Shown here: positions 35,801-43,296 of the stretch, piece after piece
Layout: each line of letters begins with the position of its first letter
How positions within the stretch are numbered: position 1 is the stretch's first letter
DNA from: Xanthomarina arctica
GTDB lineage: Bacteria; Bacteroidota; Bacteroidia; Flavobacteriales; Flavobacteriaceae
Direction of reading: 5' to 3'
Length of the DNA: 64,000 bases
Assembly: GCF_014638915.1 (NCBI RefSeq)
Contig: NZ_BMFQ01000002.1
Coordinates: forward strand, 310,001 to 374,000
Translations under genes and position numbers: made by a program
Notes under the pieces: generated by a model
What the model saw: only the letters and a program-made list of their open reading frames with translations
Told to the model about the DNA's origin: nothing
Database searches by the model: none

Positions 35801-36561
35801 AGAATGAGCTTGGTTTAAACTACAACCGTGTAAAAGTTAGGGGCTTGAGTATTGCGCCTTCATTAGTTTGGAAAGCTTACGGTGGAAGTGAAGTGGTTTT
35901 GGGTGTTATGTATCAGTCTATTGAAGTAGATGATACGAACGGACGTTATGTTGAAAATAATACCGAATTACCTAATTATATTTATGATGAAAACGATTTT
36001 GGAAGTATTAATGCCAAATTTCAGTTCGAAAATTTTGATAATAAAGTCTATCCAACCATAGGCATGTCCACATCAATTGAAGTAGGATTTAAAACCAATT
36101 TGAATGAAATGGACACCAATTTTGTCTATCTCATTCCCGAGATTAGTTTTGTTCATAAACTAAATGCTTCAGGGAGTTTGGTTTTAGCTACTAAATTAAA
36201 AAGTCATCTTATTTTTAATAACGATTTCGAATTTTACCAAGCGGCAACCATAGGTGGAACAGATGGATTGAGAGGTTTTAGAAACCAACGTTTTACAGGG
36301 CAAAAATCCTTTTATCAAAATAGCGATATCCGATTTAGTTTTAATAGTTCAAAAACAACCCTTTTACCTATTCGATATGGCTTGTATGGCGGCTTCGATT
36401 ATGGTCGTGTCTGGATGGACCAAGAAGATTCTACCAAATGGCACAATTCATATGGAGGTGGATTGTTTATAAATGCATCAGAACTGCTCTTAGCTAATAT
36501 AGGCGTCTTTAATTCATCCGATGGCATAAGAATAGCCTTCAATCTCGGTTTTGGATTCTAA
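32896..36561 (+). CDS. Lipoprotein calcineurin-like phosphoesterase fused to Omp85/BamA-type barrel
   Basis: 1221 residues. A lipoprotein signal ends at FALFSCATFE (Cys about 19). Residues about 45-310 are a metallophosphoesterase with all metal motifs: LVGDAGN, LGDNIYPKG, PGNHDWYSDG, VAVHHPMFTNG and SGHEHS. A large middle region (about 380-870), with a conserved RDRDQPFSKM and FDRHQDQWRW, is not recognised. The last 370 residues are an outer-membrane beta barrel of the surface-antigen (Omp85/BamA) type with the signature GGTDGLRGFRNQRF. It would place a phosphatase on the periplasmic or outer side of the outer membrane. Substrate unknown; co-transcribed with the PycTM protein. Confidence 0.85.
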   Translation: MSYKNFYFIFVCFFALFSCATFEKQTKGTPTIIDVQTKEIEHRFYLVGDAGNAMLDSTTLTLARLKNVLSKENKNTTLLFLGDNIYPKGLPAEDDKASVLANYRLKTQIESVKNFKGETIFIPGNHDWYSDGVKGLKRQQEFVEDYLGKNSFLPKDGCAIKRINVSEDLVLIIVDSQWYITNWDKHPTINDDCELNTRDLFLEEFRSEIKKARGKTTIVAVHHPMFTNGPHGGQFSVKDHLTPVPVLGTLKNVIRQTSGIVNADLSNEFYNDFKKNLVAASQQNDKVIFVSGHEHSLQYLVENNIPQIISGSGSKTTATRTVDGGQFSYAKNGYAILDVFTDGSSSVQFISAAENKIEFQTQILEPDENTLDLEFPIITQDSIQSSILTVEETTKSKTYKFLFGERFREDYSTKVTVRVAYLDTLKGGLTPTRKGGGTQSKTLQFTAPDGKRYVMRAMKKQAVQFIQAAMFQDQYVENQFEDTFSESFIQDIFTGSFPYSPFVTGTLSDAIDLAHLNTKLYYIPKQEALGDFNDEFGDELYMFEEHASDGHTELASGNFTGNILSTMDMMQEISKNDTKIIDEDAYIKARLFDMLIGDFDRHQDQWRWLEFEENDMTVYKPLPRDRDQPFSKMSDGFIGGTIVTLMPTARSFRKYASDLKDVKGHTRNSYPLDMAFITKSNKEVWDAQVKFIQEHLTDSVIDQAFNEIPNEVNPVTIAEIKDMLKARRQNLQKISDRYVKLITKYAVITATNKDDYIKVEGFENGDVLVSMSRKRNHTKEEFFNRTYHPKQTKEIWIYGLDDEDTFEVINKSKRIKIRLIGGQNNDDYIVNQGKNIVIYDYKSKKNDLEQAQKAHIRLQDKYDLNVYDYKKLRNNTNQLTPLVGMNPDDGVKIGVTNTYTVYGFERNPFTSQHKVQAAYFFATNGYVLNYKGEFANVIGSTNLLIEAQFNSPNFSLNFFGYGNQTQNNENELGLNYNRVKVRGLSIAPSLVWKAYGGSEVVLGVMYQSIEVDDTNGRYVENNTELPNYIYDENDFGSINAKFQFENFDNKVYPTIGMSTSIEVGFKTNLNEMDTNFVYLIPEISFVHKLNASGSLVLATKLKSHLIFNNDFEFYQAATIGGTDGLRGFRNQRFTGQKSFYQNSDIRFSFNSSKTTLLPIRYGLYGGFDYGRVWMDQEDSTKWHNSYGGGLFINASELLLANIGVFNSSDGIRIAFNLGFGF

Positions 36562-36616
36562 GCCGTTAAAAATCCTTTAACACTATTTAAACGACGACAC
36601 TTTTAGGAACAAGGCT

Positions 36617-37378
36617 TCATTTAAAAATGGCTTCATTTCTAAAGTCATACCAAACCAGAATGGCTAAAAGTGTTGCGCTAACAAGTGTTGCAGGTAACGT
36701 TCCTAAATCCAAACCTCCTTCTAGTTTTGTTTTGGTAAGCAAATCTCCAAAAGTAGCACCAAAGGGACGTGTAAAAATAAACGCCATCCAAAATAAAAGA
36801 ATGTGGTTTATTTTAGAAACATAATGCAACAAAACAACTACTGCAATAACGCCTGCTGTAACCATGGCGCCTTGCAAATAACTTAAACCGGCATTGTCGC
36901 TTAAAAAATCGCCAAAAGCAGTTCCTAAACTATTAGAAAATAAAATGGCTGTCCAGTAAAATAACTCTACTTTTCTAGTAAAAATAGGGTAAACAGTTAT
37001 TTTTCCCATGGTATTTCTCCAAAACCAAAGTGTGTTTATCAACAAGGTCATTAAGATTAAAGAACCAGCTAAATAGCCTAAGTTTAAAGTTCTATCCATA
37101 TAATCAGAAATTTCTGTACCAACCGTTGTGGTGCCAATAATAACCAACCAGTATAAAATGGGATTGTACTTTTTAGCTTTTAATTGAAAAAGTAAAAACA
37201 GGACAAAGAAAAGGGCTGTAATTATTAAGCTTATGGCATATCCTAAATTTAAAGTATGAGCTAATAAATCGCCTAAAGTTTCCCCCAAAGTCGTGGCTAA
37301 AATTTTCATAAGCCAAAACAGAACGCTAATCTTAGCAACCTTATTTAAGGTTTCTGAAGTGTTGGGTTTTGTTATCAT
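36617..37378 (-). CDS. Multi-spanning membrane protein with internal repeats (COG4705-like)
   Basis: 253 residues, about eight helices. Four repeats each contain a GD.L...LNLGY-type loop (LGDLLAHTLNLGYAIS, ISDYMDRTLNLGYLAG, FGDFLSDNAGLSYLQG, FGDLLTKTKLEGGLD), preceded by TT.G or similar. This matches uncharacterised membrane proteins of the COG4705 type; I recall no proven function. The start lies 1 bp after the methyltransferase-like gene's stop, so both are in one transcript. Confidence 0.75.
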   Translation of the reverse strand: MITKPNTSETLNKVAKISVLFWLMKILATTLGETLGDLLAHTLNLGYAISLIITALFFVLFLLFQLKAKKYNPILYWLVIIGTTTVGTEISDYMDRTLNLGYLAGSLILMTLLINTLWFWRNTMGKITVYPIFTRKVELFYWTAILFSNSLGTAFGDFLSDNAGLSYLQGAMVTAGVIAVVVLLHYVSKINHILLFWMAFIFTRPFGATFGDLLTKTKLEGGLDLGTLPATLVSATLLAILVWYDFRNEAIFK

Positions 37379-37379
37379 T

Positions 37380-38132
37380 TTATCTATTGGATTCGTCTAG
37401 AAGTTTGCGTTTTTTCATGATTTTCAAAATCAAATAAATAATGCCAGATATCATGGCGCCATAAAACCAAAACGTAGGTTCAAAATAGATGGTTTTTTCT
37501 TCCACAAAATCGCCAACCATATCAAAGATCCAAAAGAGTAGAAAAACAGCAACTAGGCCATTCTTTTCTTTTTTAAGCACTTTCTTTATACTGAATGGAT
37601 ATTTCGGTTTTTCGTAATTTTTAAACGAAGGAATAAAGGCTGGAACTTTTTCGGCCCAATTTAAATAGCTAGAACCAAACTTGGTGCGTAAAAAGTTTTC
37701 TTCGGCATACATAATACGTTCATAATAAAAGGCGTAGAAAAATATAAAAGCGATGCTAAACCATGCGTTTTCAGTAAGCATGGCAACACCAAGCCACATA
37801 AAGAAATTTCCTAAATACAAGGGATGTCTCACCACCGAATAAATACCAGTCGTGTTTAATTCTTCAGCTAGTTGTCCATCTTTTGTGTTTCTACCAGAGG
37901 TGTTTTTAGGTGTTCTTGCAACCGTAATAACACGAATACATAAACCAAGTAAACTAACAGCCAGGCAGATGTATTCAAAAGATTCAGAAAACCAGGTGTC
38001 TGGAGTTTCTATTTCATAATATTCGGTATTGATAAAAACCAAAAGGCCGATAACCAAAATAATTAAAGGTAAATAACTTCTGTTTTTAAATAAGAAATCG
38101 CCTTGTGTTTTTAACTCTTCTTGTAATGCCAT
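37380..38132 (-). CDS. Isoprenylcysteine methyltransferase/phospholipid methyltransferase-like membrane protein
   Basis: 250 residues with five or six membrane helices. The family core is intact: GIYSVVRHPLYLGNFFMWLGVAM (SAM-site RHPxYLG) and, after one helix pair, EENFLRTKFGSSYLNWAEKVPAFIP with the conserved paired Glu. Members methylate lipids or prenyl-cysteine-like groups at the membrane; the substrate here is unknown, but lipid A or a quinone-like lipid is possible. Forms an operon with the COG4705-like gene and follows a membrane AraC regulator on the same strand. Confidence 0.8.
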   Translation of the reverse strand: MALQEELKTQGDFLFKNRSYLPLIILVIGLLVFINTEYYEIETPDTWFSESFEYICLAVSLLGLCIRVITVARTPKNTSGRNTKDGQLAEELNTTGIYSVVRHPLYLGNFFMWLGVAMLTENAWFSIAFIFFYAFYYERIMYAEENFLRTKFGSSYLNWAEKVPAFIPSFKNYEKPKYPFSIKKVLKKEKNGLVAVFLLFWIFDMVGDFVEEKTIYFEPTFWFYGAMISGIIYLILKIMKKRKLLDESNR

Positions 38133-38247
38133 TTTCGTAAATAATTTAATAGTGTCTTTAGTTGATCACTCGATTGTTAGTACGAATAACGGAAGATATT
38201 TGACAGGTATTTTTTCTAATAGGTACAGAACAAGTTATCTGTACGAA

Positions 38248-39282
38248 TTAGCTTTTTTTATCAAGTTGTTTTTTATATTCGGTAGGTGTTAAGCCCGTGA
38301 TTTTCTTAAAGGTGGCGTTGAAAGACGACTTGGAGTTAAAGCCTACATCTGTAGCTATTGCTAAGAGTGTGAACTGGTCATTCTGGTCGTTTTTTAGTCT
38401 ATTTATAAATTCTTCCACGCGATAGGAGTTTACAAAATCTTGAAAACTGGTATGCATGTGTTCATTTAAAACTTCAGAAATATACTGACGTGGCATCTTT
38501 AGTTTTTTAGAAACATCATGAATAGATAATTTACCATTTAAATACAATTTATCCGTTTCCATGAGTTGGATTAAATCCGATTGATATTTTTCAATAGTTT
38601 TTGGATTAAGATTGGATTTTTTATACTTACTAGGTTCTGTTTTAGGTAAAATACCTTGGCTTTTATTAATCAGTTTAAAGGCTATAAAATAGAAGAGGAA
38701 GGCTACAATTAATAAAATAGACGTATTAAAATTATGGTCGTTAAAAATTGAAAACTCATGAAAGCCAGCCAATTTTAAAATATCGTTAAGAGACGAAAAA
38801 CCAATCAGGATAGCTATTGGAATGCTGAAATACAAGATCCAATGTTTGTTTTTAGAGGAAATTATGTAGTAAACAATCAGCATTAAATAAGCGAAAAAGG
38901 TTAATTCTGAAGCAATTTCAAAAATTTCAATCAGCAAATTATCTGCAGTCATATTTAACTCGATTACTTCAATAATAAAGTAAACAAGGTTTGGGATAAA
39001 GAAGAGGAGATCTAGTTTCGCAAAGGTTTCTTTTCCGTTCATGTAATACCTAAAAAACAGAAAAAGAAAAGTTACAAATAAAGAACTATCAAAGAGAAAC
39101 CAATCTGCTCCTGCTACAAAGATGTTATTTTCATCATCTCCTGCAATATAAAATAGCACAGATAAAAGACTACCAAAGAGTAACCAGAAAGTTGTTTTCT
39201 TGTATTCTTTCCTATTAGCAAACAAAACGCTAAGAACAAAAAGCCCTTGAATGATGGCAATTATTTGGAAAGTTTTAAGCAT
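38248..39282 (-). CDS. Membrane-bound AraC family transcriptional regulator
   Basis: 344 residues. Residues 1-215 contain about seven hydrophobic segments (MLKTFQIIAIIQGLFVLSVLF, FLFFRYYMNGKE, ...), a 7TM-like sensor; residues about 240-340 are an AraC helix-turn-helix pair (LYLNGKLSIHDVSKKLKMPRQYISEVLNEHM and LLAIATDVGFNSKSSFNATFKKITGLTPTEYKKQ). This layout is common in Flavobacteriia, where the regulator senses at the membrane. It lies 115 bp upstream of the methyltransferase-like and COG4705-like genes and may control them. Confidence 0.85.
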   Translation of the reverse strand: MLKTFQIIAIIQGLFVLSVLFANRKEYKKTTFWLLFGSLLSVLFYIAGDDENNIFVAGADWFLFDSSLFVTFLFLFFRYYMNGKETFAKLDLLFFIPNLVYFIIEVIELNMTADNLLIEIFEIASELTFFAYLMLIVYYIISSKNKHWILYFSIPIAILIGFSSLNDILKLAGFHEFSIFNDHNFNTSILLIVAFLFYFIAFKLINKSQGILPKTEPSKYKKSNLNPKTIEKYQSDLIQLMETDKLYLNGKLSIHDVSKKLKMPRQYISEVLNEHMHTSFQDFVNSYRVEEFINRLKNDQNDQFTLLAIATDVGFNSKSSFNATFKKITGLTPTEYKKQLDKKS

Positions 39283-39500
39283 GTAAGTTATTTAGGAGCA
39301 TAAGGTAGATAAAATAGAAATTCAGCAAGTATTTTCATGGGTTTTAATTCCATTTTAATAGTTAACGCAAAGGATGTCTTTAAATTTTAGTGCACATCCA
39401 TTATAACTCGAATAATAGCAATATGTAGCAAAATAAATTGAATTTTTAAGCCTCCATTTTGGTCTTGTTCGAGTTATCTTCGGGGATTGTTCGGGTTTGG

Positions 39501-39525
39501 TTCGTAAAATCGGGGTTTTTACGAA
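39501..39525. repeat. Perfect 9-bp inverted repeat
   Basis: TTCGTAAAA and TTTTACGAA surround TCGGGGT. The 425-bp spacer 39283-39707 holds no gene; this hairpin runs into the 11-bp tandem repeats that follow. Confidence 0.7.
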
Positions 39526-39564
39526 GGATCCTCGAAGGAATGTCGAAGGAAACTCGAAGGAAAC
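39521..39564. repeat. Four tandem 11-bp repeats (TCGAAGGAAAC-like)
   Basis: Units begin at 39521, 39532, 39543 and 39554; the last two are identical, the first two differ at a few positions. The period is close to one turn of the DNA helix, so equivalent bases face one side. Confidence 0.75.
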
Positions 39565-39571
39565 CCTAAAA

Positions 39572-39600
39572 AAAGCAGTTTGTTTTATGGTTTTCCGTAA
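39572..39600. repeat. 29-bp direct repeat, left copy
   Basis: Begins AAAGCAGTTTG and ends GGTTTTCCGTAA. It differs from the right copy at 41474-41502 by one base. The two copies are 1,902 bp apart and enclose exactly the BRCT and UPF0145-like genes. Confidence 0.8.
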
Positions 39601-39707
39601 AATATATTTTATTAAAGGATTTACATTAGCATTATATACTAACTTTTAGAAGGATTTACTTATATATTAAATGAGGGGCTATCCTTAATTTGAAAAAAGA
39701 AAAATCG

Positions 39708-40664
39708 ATGAATGAATTAAACCAAAACGAATTAAACATTGTTACTTCAAAAGCAAGAGCGGACAAAGCAATAAATTCTTTAAAAGGAATTTTATTAGGT
39801 ATCAATTTAGATCAAAAAGTTAATGAAAGGGAATTTGCTGAACTAAAAAAATGGTCGCAAAATCATAAAGAATTAATCAATCGAAATCCATTCAAGGAAT
39901 TTATGACTATTATTAACGAAACTGTTTCTAATAGGATTCCAGAAAAAGAAACTATAGAAGACTTGTATTGGCTTTGTCAAAAATATGAAAGTAATAATTA
40001 TTATTATAATGCTGTAACAACCGATTTGCAAACTTTACAAGGAATTTGTCACGGAATTTTAGCAGATGGAATCGTAAATGAGAAAGAAGTTTATGACCTT
40101 GGAAAGTGGCTAGAAGAAAATACTCATCTAAATACTTACTATCCTTATGACGAAATTAGGAGTTTAATATTATCAATTATTTCTGACGGAAATATTGATG
40201 TTGAGGAAAAGTTAATTCTAAAAGCTTATCTAAATCAATTTGTAAATTTAGAAAACAAAGAAGTTGCTAAACAAATTAAAAAAGATACTCTGGACGTAAA
40301 TATCTCTGGGCATTGTACGAGTGAACCTAATGTTTATGTTGACGGTAAAACATTCTGTGTAACTGGAGTTTTGAAAAGTGGAAATCGTAGTGAGCTAGAG
40401 AAATTAATTACAGATTTAGGAGGAATTCCAACAAGAACATTGACTAAAAAAACGGATTATTTGATTGTTGGAGATAATGGAAATCCTGCTTGGGCTTTTG
40501 CTTGTTATGGTAGAAAAGTAGAAAAAGCATTGGATATGAGAAAAAGAGGTCATACAATCAGTTTAATTCACGAATTTGATTTTATGGATGCAATTGAAGA
40601 TTTAAGATATAAATCTAATCAATACATCGCATATAAAAAAGTTATTTTACTTAATCAAGGTTAA
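39708..40664 (+). CDS. BRCT-domain protein with TerB-like helical N-terminal region
   Basis: I start at ATG 39708 (MNELNQNELNI); the frame is open further, to a TTG at 39690. 318 residues. Residues about 12-190 carry two similar helical modules of the TerB/tellurite-resistance-like kind (GILLGINLDQKVNEREFAELKKW and GICHGILADGIVNEKEVYDLGKW). Residues about 215-310 are a BRCT domain (YVDGKTFCVTGVLKSGNRSELEKLITDLGG, KKTDYLIVGDNG). BRCT domains bind DNA ends or partner proteins. No catalytic motif is seen. First gene of the plus-strand accessory run; it lies inside the 29-bp repeat pair. Confidence 0.8.
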   Translation: MNELNQNELNIVTSKARADKAINSLKGILLGINLDQKVNEREFAELKKWSQNHKELINRNPFKEFMTIINETVSNRIPEKETIEDLYWLCQKYESNNYYYNAVTTDLQTLQGICHGILADGIVNEKEVYDLGKWLEENTHLNTYYPYDEIRSLILSIISDGNIDVEEKLILKAYLNQFVNLENKEVAKQIKKDTLDVNISGHCTSEPNVYVDGKTFCVTGVLKSGNRSELEKLITDLGGIPTRTLTKKTDYLIVGDNGNPAWAFACYGRKVEKALDMRKRGHTISLIHEFDFMDAIEDLRYKSNQYIAYKKVILLNQG

Positions 40665-40736
40665 ATTCTTTACTTCCAAATTTGTAATTTCACTTCTAAA
40701 TAACTCTCTAAGTTAATATAACCAAAAATTAAAATT

Positions 40737-41372
40737 ATGAACTTTGATAAATGCCCCAATTGTGATAAATCACTAAATGGGTTTTTTAGTGCAGATTTAC
40801 TTCTTGAATCAAAAGTAAATTTCATTAATAAACATTTAAAGCAAGATAAGAAAGCCTATTGTTCAAGTTGCTCAAAACCATTGTTGAATAAAATAGCAGA
40901 CAGCTTTAGAAAACAAAAATCTGAAATTGAAAAACGACTTCAGCAAATAATACATTATATTCCTGTAATGACCAGCCCATCCCCTGTAAATTGGGAATAT
41001 GAAGTTTTAGGAATGGTTAGTGCTCAAACAACATCGGGTACAGGGTTTGCAACAGAATTATCAAGATCTTTTAATGATTTTTTTGGTTCTGGCTCTAAAA
41101 CTACTAATAGAAAAATTGGTAGAGCGACAAATTTATGTAAAGCAGATTTACGCGTGCAATGTGTAAAGCAAGGCGGGAATGCAATTATTTCTACGGATAT
41201 TGATTTTAACGAAATTGGTACAGGAACTACAAATATGTTAATGGTTTGTATGGCTGGAACAGCAATACGTGTTACAGATATGGAAAACTTTAGTGCAAAA
41301 AACAGAGATACCATTATAGAAGTTATTGAATTAACAGAAAAGTTAGAAGCAATTGCAACAGTAATAAAATAA
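40737..41372 (+). CDS. Zinc-ribbon protein with YbjQ/UPF0145-like domain
   Basis: 211 residues. The N-terminus holds a split zinc ribbon, CPNC (Cys6, Cys9) and CSSC (Cys42, Cys45), followed by a basic helix. Residues about 85-185 resemble the YbjQ/UPF0145 (heavy-metal-binding-like) fold: YEVLGMVSAQTTSGTGFATEL, RATNLCKADLRVQCVKQGGNAII and VCMAGTAIRV. The function of this fold is not established. It follows the BRCT gene by 72 bp within the same repeat-bounded unit. Confidence 0.75.
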   Translation: MNFDKCPNCDKSLNGFFSADLLLESKVNFINKHLKQDKKAYCSSCSKPLLNKIADSFRKQKSEIEKRLQQIIHYIPVMTSPSPVNWEYEVLGMVSAQTTSGTGFATELSRSFNDFFGSGSKTTNRKIGRATNLCKADLRVQCVKQGGNAIISTDIDFNEIGTGTTNMLMVCMAGTAIRVTDMENFSAKNRDTIIEVIELTEKLEAIATVIK

Positions 41373-41473
41373 GTACTTCTTTGCACATTTATAAAATGAA
41401 TAAACCTTCTGATGTATCACAAAACAGCTATTTTTCTGGGTTTCACAATAATAAATAGATAGGTGGCTTAGAC

Positions 41474-41502
41474 AAAGCAGTTTGTTATATGGTTTTCCGT
41501 AA
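41474..41502. repeat. 29-bp direct repeat, right copy
   Basis: Same sequence as 39572-39600 except one base (TTGTTATATGG in place of TTGTTTTATGG). It lies about 100 bp after the UPF0145-like gene and directly before a terminator hairpin. Confidence 0.8.
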
Positions 41503-41505
41503 CCT

Positions 41506-41546
41506 GGATATGATAAAAGAATTTAAATTTGAATCATATCCTTTTT
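41506..41546 (+). terminator. Rho-independent terminator
   Basis: GGATATGAT pairs with ATCATATCC across an 18-base A+T loop, followed by TTTTT. It ends the two-gene unit. Confidence 0.7.
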
Positions 41547-41612
41547 AGTTTTTGGGATATCAGTATATTTATTGATTATATAATATGTTGGCAAACATTA
41601 AGATAAAACTCT

Positions 41613-42041
41613 ATGGAAGAAGAAATTAATAAGATTTTAAATAAAGTCAAAACCGAATTTGAATTTTCTCCAGAGAGCAGATATAATTTTGATTCTGATA
41701 TAGAATTTAATAAATATAAAAAAGCCCTTGTCCATTTAAAAACTAAAGGATTCATTAAAATTGAAAGAAACAGATATGTTATATCTGAATTAGGAATGGA
41801 TATTATAGATTTAGGAGGTTGGAGCAAATACCAAAATTTTCTAATGCAAGAAAAAATAAATGAAAAAGATATTAAACAAATTGAATTTGAAAAATCTAAA
41901 GTTGATTTAGAGTTAGCAAAAAAAATGCTTAAAGAATATCCAAAAACTAAATTGATTGCAAGAATTAGTATCATAATAGGAATATGTTTAGCAATTTTAG
42001 AAGTAATACGAGCATTAGGATTATTAAATCCCAATAATTAA
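41613..42041 (+). CDS. Small membrane-anchored protein with winged-helix-like region
   Basis: 142 residues. Residues about 30-65 (NKYKKALVHLKTKGFIKIERNRYVISELGMDIIDLGGW) look like a small winged helix, followed by a coiled-coil segment (EKDIKQIEFEKSKVDLELAKKML) and one membrane helix near the end (about 117-135). I recognise no family. It has its own spacer on both sides, as the other small genes in this run do. Confidence 0.6.
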   Translation: MEEEINKILNKVKTEFEFSPESRYNFDSDIEFNKYKKALVHLKTKGFIKIERNRYVISELGMDIIDLGGWSKYQNFLMQEKINEKDIKQIEFEKSKVDLELAKKMLKEYPKTKLIARISIIIGICLAILEVIRALGLLNPNN

Positions 42042-42151
42042 GAATTTTGATTTCTTTTAAATTTTTATATGACATAATGATAAATTTTTAGATTAATAAT
42101 TTGATTAAAAACGATTTGGCAACACCTCACAAAATTAATTACTTGGTTTTA

Positions 42152-42229
42152 AATTACTTACGAAAATTCTAGCGGATTTTCTAGGTCGGTAATTATTTAT
42201 TAAATTAGTTGTTTAACCAACGCAACTAA
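42152..42229. repeat. Two adjacent imperfect hairpins in an accessory spacer
   Basis: The first pairs AATTAC and GAAAAT with ATTTTC and GTAATT (42152-42194) with unpaired bases between the two helices; the second pairs TTAGTTG with CAACTAA (42205-42229). Their shape recalls, but does not prove, a recombination site. Confidence 0.45.
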
Positions 42230-42283
42230 TCTTGTACAAACTCGGTTCCATTCATTGCACAAACTCACACAATTTTGATACAT

Positions 42284-42568
42284 ATGAATAAACTAAATAA
42301 ATGGATTCTAACGAATTGTTGGATTTCATTTTTAATGTTTTGTTTTATTTTTTATAAAAACATGGGTGTTTCTGGTGGAGATATGGCTATTTACGCTTTC
42401 AATATACTATTTGGAATTCTTCAAATAATAATAGTATCCATCCTAATTTGGAAAAAAGAAAATACATTTTTTAGAGTGATAATTTTTATTATACTATTTC
42501 AAATAATTGAAATTACTATCATGACAATTTGGGGTTATAGAATAAGTACATTTCTTAAATCTTATTAG
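42284..42568 (+). CDS. Small integral membrane protein, unknown function
   Basis: ATG 42284 (MNKLNKWILTNCW) is taken; a TTG nine bases upstream is less likely. 94 residues, nearly all in three hydrophobic segments (about 9-24, 33-54, 61-82) with a short conserved-looking end WGYRISTFLKSY. No family recognised. Member of the orphan plus-strand run. Confidence 0.55.
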   Translation: MNKLNKWILTNCWISFLMFCFIFYKNMGVSGGDMAIYAFNILFGILQIIIVSILIWKKENTFFRVIIFIILFQIIEITIMTIWGYRISTFLKSY

Positions 42569-42681
42569 TAATCTGAATTTAACCTGTTTTTGAATTGCAA
42601 ACCTAAACAGAATTGCAAACTTTTAACAATAGAAACGGACGATTAACTATAATTCTAACGTAAACAAATATTCAAAAAATA

Positions 42682-43296
42682 ATGGGTGGAGGAGGAAGTA
42701 TTCAAGGAATGATTACTAGTCTGAATAATAACAAAAAGTTACTTAGGTCTAAAAGGTTTTTCAAAAAAGAAAGAACTTTTATGAGCTTAAAGAAAGAATA
42801 TTTTAAAGCTGCACAAGGGGAATTAAATTTTAAAGAAGCTTCAAAAGAAGATTTATTAAGAATAAGAGTTAAAATTGTAAAAAAAAGGAAAAAAGAAAAT
42901 CTAGCTATCGTTATATCTGCCTTAATCGTTATTAGTATCTTTTCGTATTTTGCTTTTATCTTAGTAGAGAAGCACAATTTATCATCAAAAAATCTACAGT
43001 TACGGGAATTTAGAAAAAAGGAAATAAAATTTTTAGCTCTTATCGATGATGGAGACGAATGGTTCAAAAAAGGAAAATGGCAGCATTCTATTTATTTCTA
43101 TGAGGAAGCAAAAGTTATTTTTCCTAAAAACTACGATATTAATTATCGACTCATTAGGACATACAGTTTTCAATGTGAAAATCAATATAAAAACTGTCAC
43201 ACAGCCAAAGAACTTTTAGACCAACTTTTTTTAATATTCCCTAATAAAGAAAAAGAATTATCAGAAATTAAAAAGCAATTAATATATGAATATTAG
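42682..43296 (+). CDS. Single-pass membrane protein with TPR-like domain and GSIQGM N-terminal motif
   Basis: 204 residues. The N-terminus MGGGGSIQGMITSLNNNKKL is a short motif I associate with several unrelated Bacteroidota membrane proteins; a basic region follows. One membrane helix lies at about 74-94. Residues about 110-200 resemble a pair of TPR helices (DGDEWFKKGKWQHSIYFYEEAKVIFPKNYDINYRLI...). It is probably a bitopic scaffold; partner unknown. Last gene of the 39.7-43.3 kb accessory run. Confidence 0.6.
   Translation: MGGGGSIQGMITSLNNNKKLLRSKRFFKKERTFMSLKKEYFKAAQGELNFKEASKEDLLRIRVKIVKKRKKENLAIVISALIVISIFSYFAFILVEKHNLSSKNLQLREFRKKEIKFLALIDDGDEWFKKGKWQHSIYFYEEAKVIFPKNYDINYRLIRTYSFQCENQYKNCHTAKELLDQLFLIFPNKEKELSEIKKQLIYEY

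Noticed and set aside
39572-41502. Calling the 29-bp repeats the att sites of an integrated element
   Set aside because: No integrase, transposase or tRNA gene is associated, so only the repeat itself and a cassette hypothesis are reported.
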